A DNA stretch of 37,034 bases from Promethearchaeota archaeon (GTDB lineage: Archaea; Asgardarchaeota; Lokiarchaeia; Sigyniarchaeales; SOKP01), in the NCBI GenBank assembly GCA_014730165.1, contig WJIS01000034.1, forward strand, positions 1-37,034. Direction: 5' to 3'. The position numbers and the translations under genes are program-made. Shown piece after piece: positions 35,443 to 37,034 of this stretch. Under the pieces are notes generated by a model, which saw only the letters and a program-made list of their open reading frames with translations, was not told where the DNA came from and did not search any database. Numbering within the stretch: position 1 is the stretch's first letter; the number at the start of each line of letters is the position of its first letter.

Positions 35443-37034
35443 ATGCTAATATTTGCGATACTTTCATTATTATCAACTTTACTAGCTTTTTTTATTGGTG
35501 TATTTGTTTATGCTAAAGATACAAAAAATGAATTGAATATAATTTTTATGCTGTTTTGTTTGTCTTTTTGTATCATTGGAATTGCTGAATATGGAATGCG
35601 ACAAACAGAACTTTACGAAATAGCTTTTTTTTGGTCGAAGTTCGCAAACCTAAATCTTTTACCTATTAATTTCCTATTTCATTTTGCAATTATTTTTTCC
35701 AATAGATTTAAAAATAGAAAGAAATTACTTATTCCTCTAATTTACATTCCCCTTTTAGGTTTTGTTCTAATAAACTTCATAACTCCAATATTGGATAAAC
35801 CTCCTACCTTAAAATATTGGGGATGGACCTATGGAACTCCTGATGAATCCATAATCCTGAATATATATTATCTATTGGAGTTTTTTTTAGTAATACTTGT
35901 ATTTATTCTATTTATAGAAAGCTATTTTTCAAAGAAAGAAAAGTTAAAAAAAAATCAAGCTAAATATATATTAATCGGTTTTCTAATAGTTCTAATAATC
36001 TACTTGACTTTTGATTATTTCAATATTCAACTTTTTGGTTATGATTTACCTGAATTTGGAGTAATAGGATTCACAATATGTTCTGCATTTATCGCTTTTG
36101 CTATAAGAAAATATGATCTATTTCAGCTCAATTTAGAAAATACTGCTCATAGTATTATTAAAAATCTTTCAGATTCTTTATTTTTAACTGATCTATCGGG
36201 AAATATAATCGCTTTCAATAGTGTTTCTCAATATCTCCTCAATTACAATAAAATGGAATTGGAAGAGATGAATATTAATCAAATAATTTCAAAATTTAAT
36301 AAACACCAAACCTTTTTAGATAAATTTTTAAACTTTAGTTATGAAAATTGTGAATTAAAAGATATCGAAGTCAACTATAAAACGAAGAGTAAAGTGAATA
36401 TTCCGATGTCGCTTTCAATTTCACTTATAACAGATCCCCGTTTAGAGTATCCAAAAGGAATCATCTATATTGCAAGAGATATTTCTAAACGTAAGGTAGT
36501 TGAACAGAAACTTAAGAAACTGCTTAAAAAACAAAAGAATTATATTGATGAAATTTTGAAAACTTCGAAATTTAAAACTCAATTCATCTCAACAATGTCT
36601 CATGAATTACGAACACCATTAAATTCTATTATTGGATTTTCAGATCTTTTACTAGAGAAGGTTTATGGTGAGATTAATCCAATGCAACAAGAATTTTTAA
36701 ATGATATTAAATCATCTTCACAGCATCTTCTGAATATGATAAATGATATGTTGGATATATCAAAAATAGAAGGGGGTAATTTAAAACTTAAATTAAAGTC
36801 GATCTCCTTAAAATCATTAATCATGGGTCTAAAATCTCGATTTTCTCTACAAATGAAAAAGAAGGGGCTCTATTTGAAAATTGGACGCTATGATGAGAAC
36901 AAAACCATATATGTTGATCCAATACGAATAAAAGAAATTTTTTCCAATCTACTGACAAATGCGATAAAATATACTCCCCAAGGAGGAGTGAGTATTAAAA
37001 CAGAGAACTCGAAAAAATTCTGGCTATTTTCAAT
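35443..37034 (+). CDS. Sensor histidine kinase (N-terminal 7TM-type region, PAS, HisKA, HATPase), truncated by right window edge
   Basis: Own reading from ATG 35443: MLIFAILSLLSTLLAFFIGVFVYAKDTKNELNIIFMLFCLSFCIIGIAEYGMRQ...PAS LSDSLFLTDLSGNIIAFNSVSQYLL...H-box FISTMSHELRTPLNSIIGFSDLLL...N-box KEIFSNLLTNAIKYTPQGGV; open at base 37034. Confidence 0.9.
   Translation, partial: MLIFAILSLLSTLLAFFIGVFVYAKDTKNELNIIFMLFCLSFCIIGIAEYGMRQTELYEIAFFWSKFANLNLLPINFLFHFAIIFSNRFKNRKKLLIPLIYIPLLGFVLINFITPILDKPPTLKYWGWTYGTPDESIILNIYYLLEFFLVILVFILFIESYFSKKEKLKKNQAKYILIGFLIVLIIYLTFDYFNIQLFGYDLPEFGVIGFTICSAFIAFAIRKYDLFQLNLENTAHSIIKNLSDSLFLTDLSGNIIAFNSVSQYLLNYNKMELEEMNINQIISKFNKHQTFLDKFLNFSYENCELKDIEVNYKTKSKVNIPMSLSISLITDPRLEYPKGIIYIARDISKRKVVEQKLKKLLKKQKNYIDEILKTSKFKTQFISTMSHELRTPLNSIIGFSDLLLEKVYGEINPMQQEFLNDIKSSSQHLLNMINDMLDISKIEGGNLKLKLKSISLKSLIMGLKSRFSLQMKKKGLYLKIGRYDENKTIYVDPIRIKEIFSNLLTNAIKYTPQGGVSIKTENSKKFWLFS

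Overview
AT-rich, densely coded archaeal-looking window, most plausibly from an Asgard (Lokiarchaeia-like) genome. That assignment is an inference from archaeal-type enzymes occurring beside leucine-rich-repeat and longin/TRAPP-like proteins. About 33 coding genes can be supported. Metabolic content: a Cys-less thiolase-like protein (truncated at the left edge), a four-subunit 2-oxoacid:ferredoxin oxidoreductase operon, two ThDP enzymes (one strongly ILVBL/HACL2-like and paired with a hotdog thioesterase), an MDR dehydrogenase, a flavodoxin, an Asp/Glu racemase, tandem glutamate dehydrogenase paralogs, and a GlcD/HdrD-like pair. The GlcD/HdrD-like genes are divergent from an unusual truncated acetyl-CoA-synthase-like gene followed by a CooC-like Ni-insertase ATPase. 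Eukaryote-like content: two LRR proteins of different repeat classes, and an adjacent gene pair combining a membrane-anchored Bet3/V4R-like protein with a tandem longin-like protein (candidate TRAPP-like module). A histidine kinase is truncated at the right edge. No tRNA, rRNA, CRISPR array or transposase was recognised. The best candidates for something new are the Bet3/V4R + longin pair (13812-15151) and the ACS-like + CooC pair with its redox neighbours (24987-29759).
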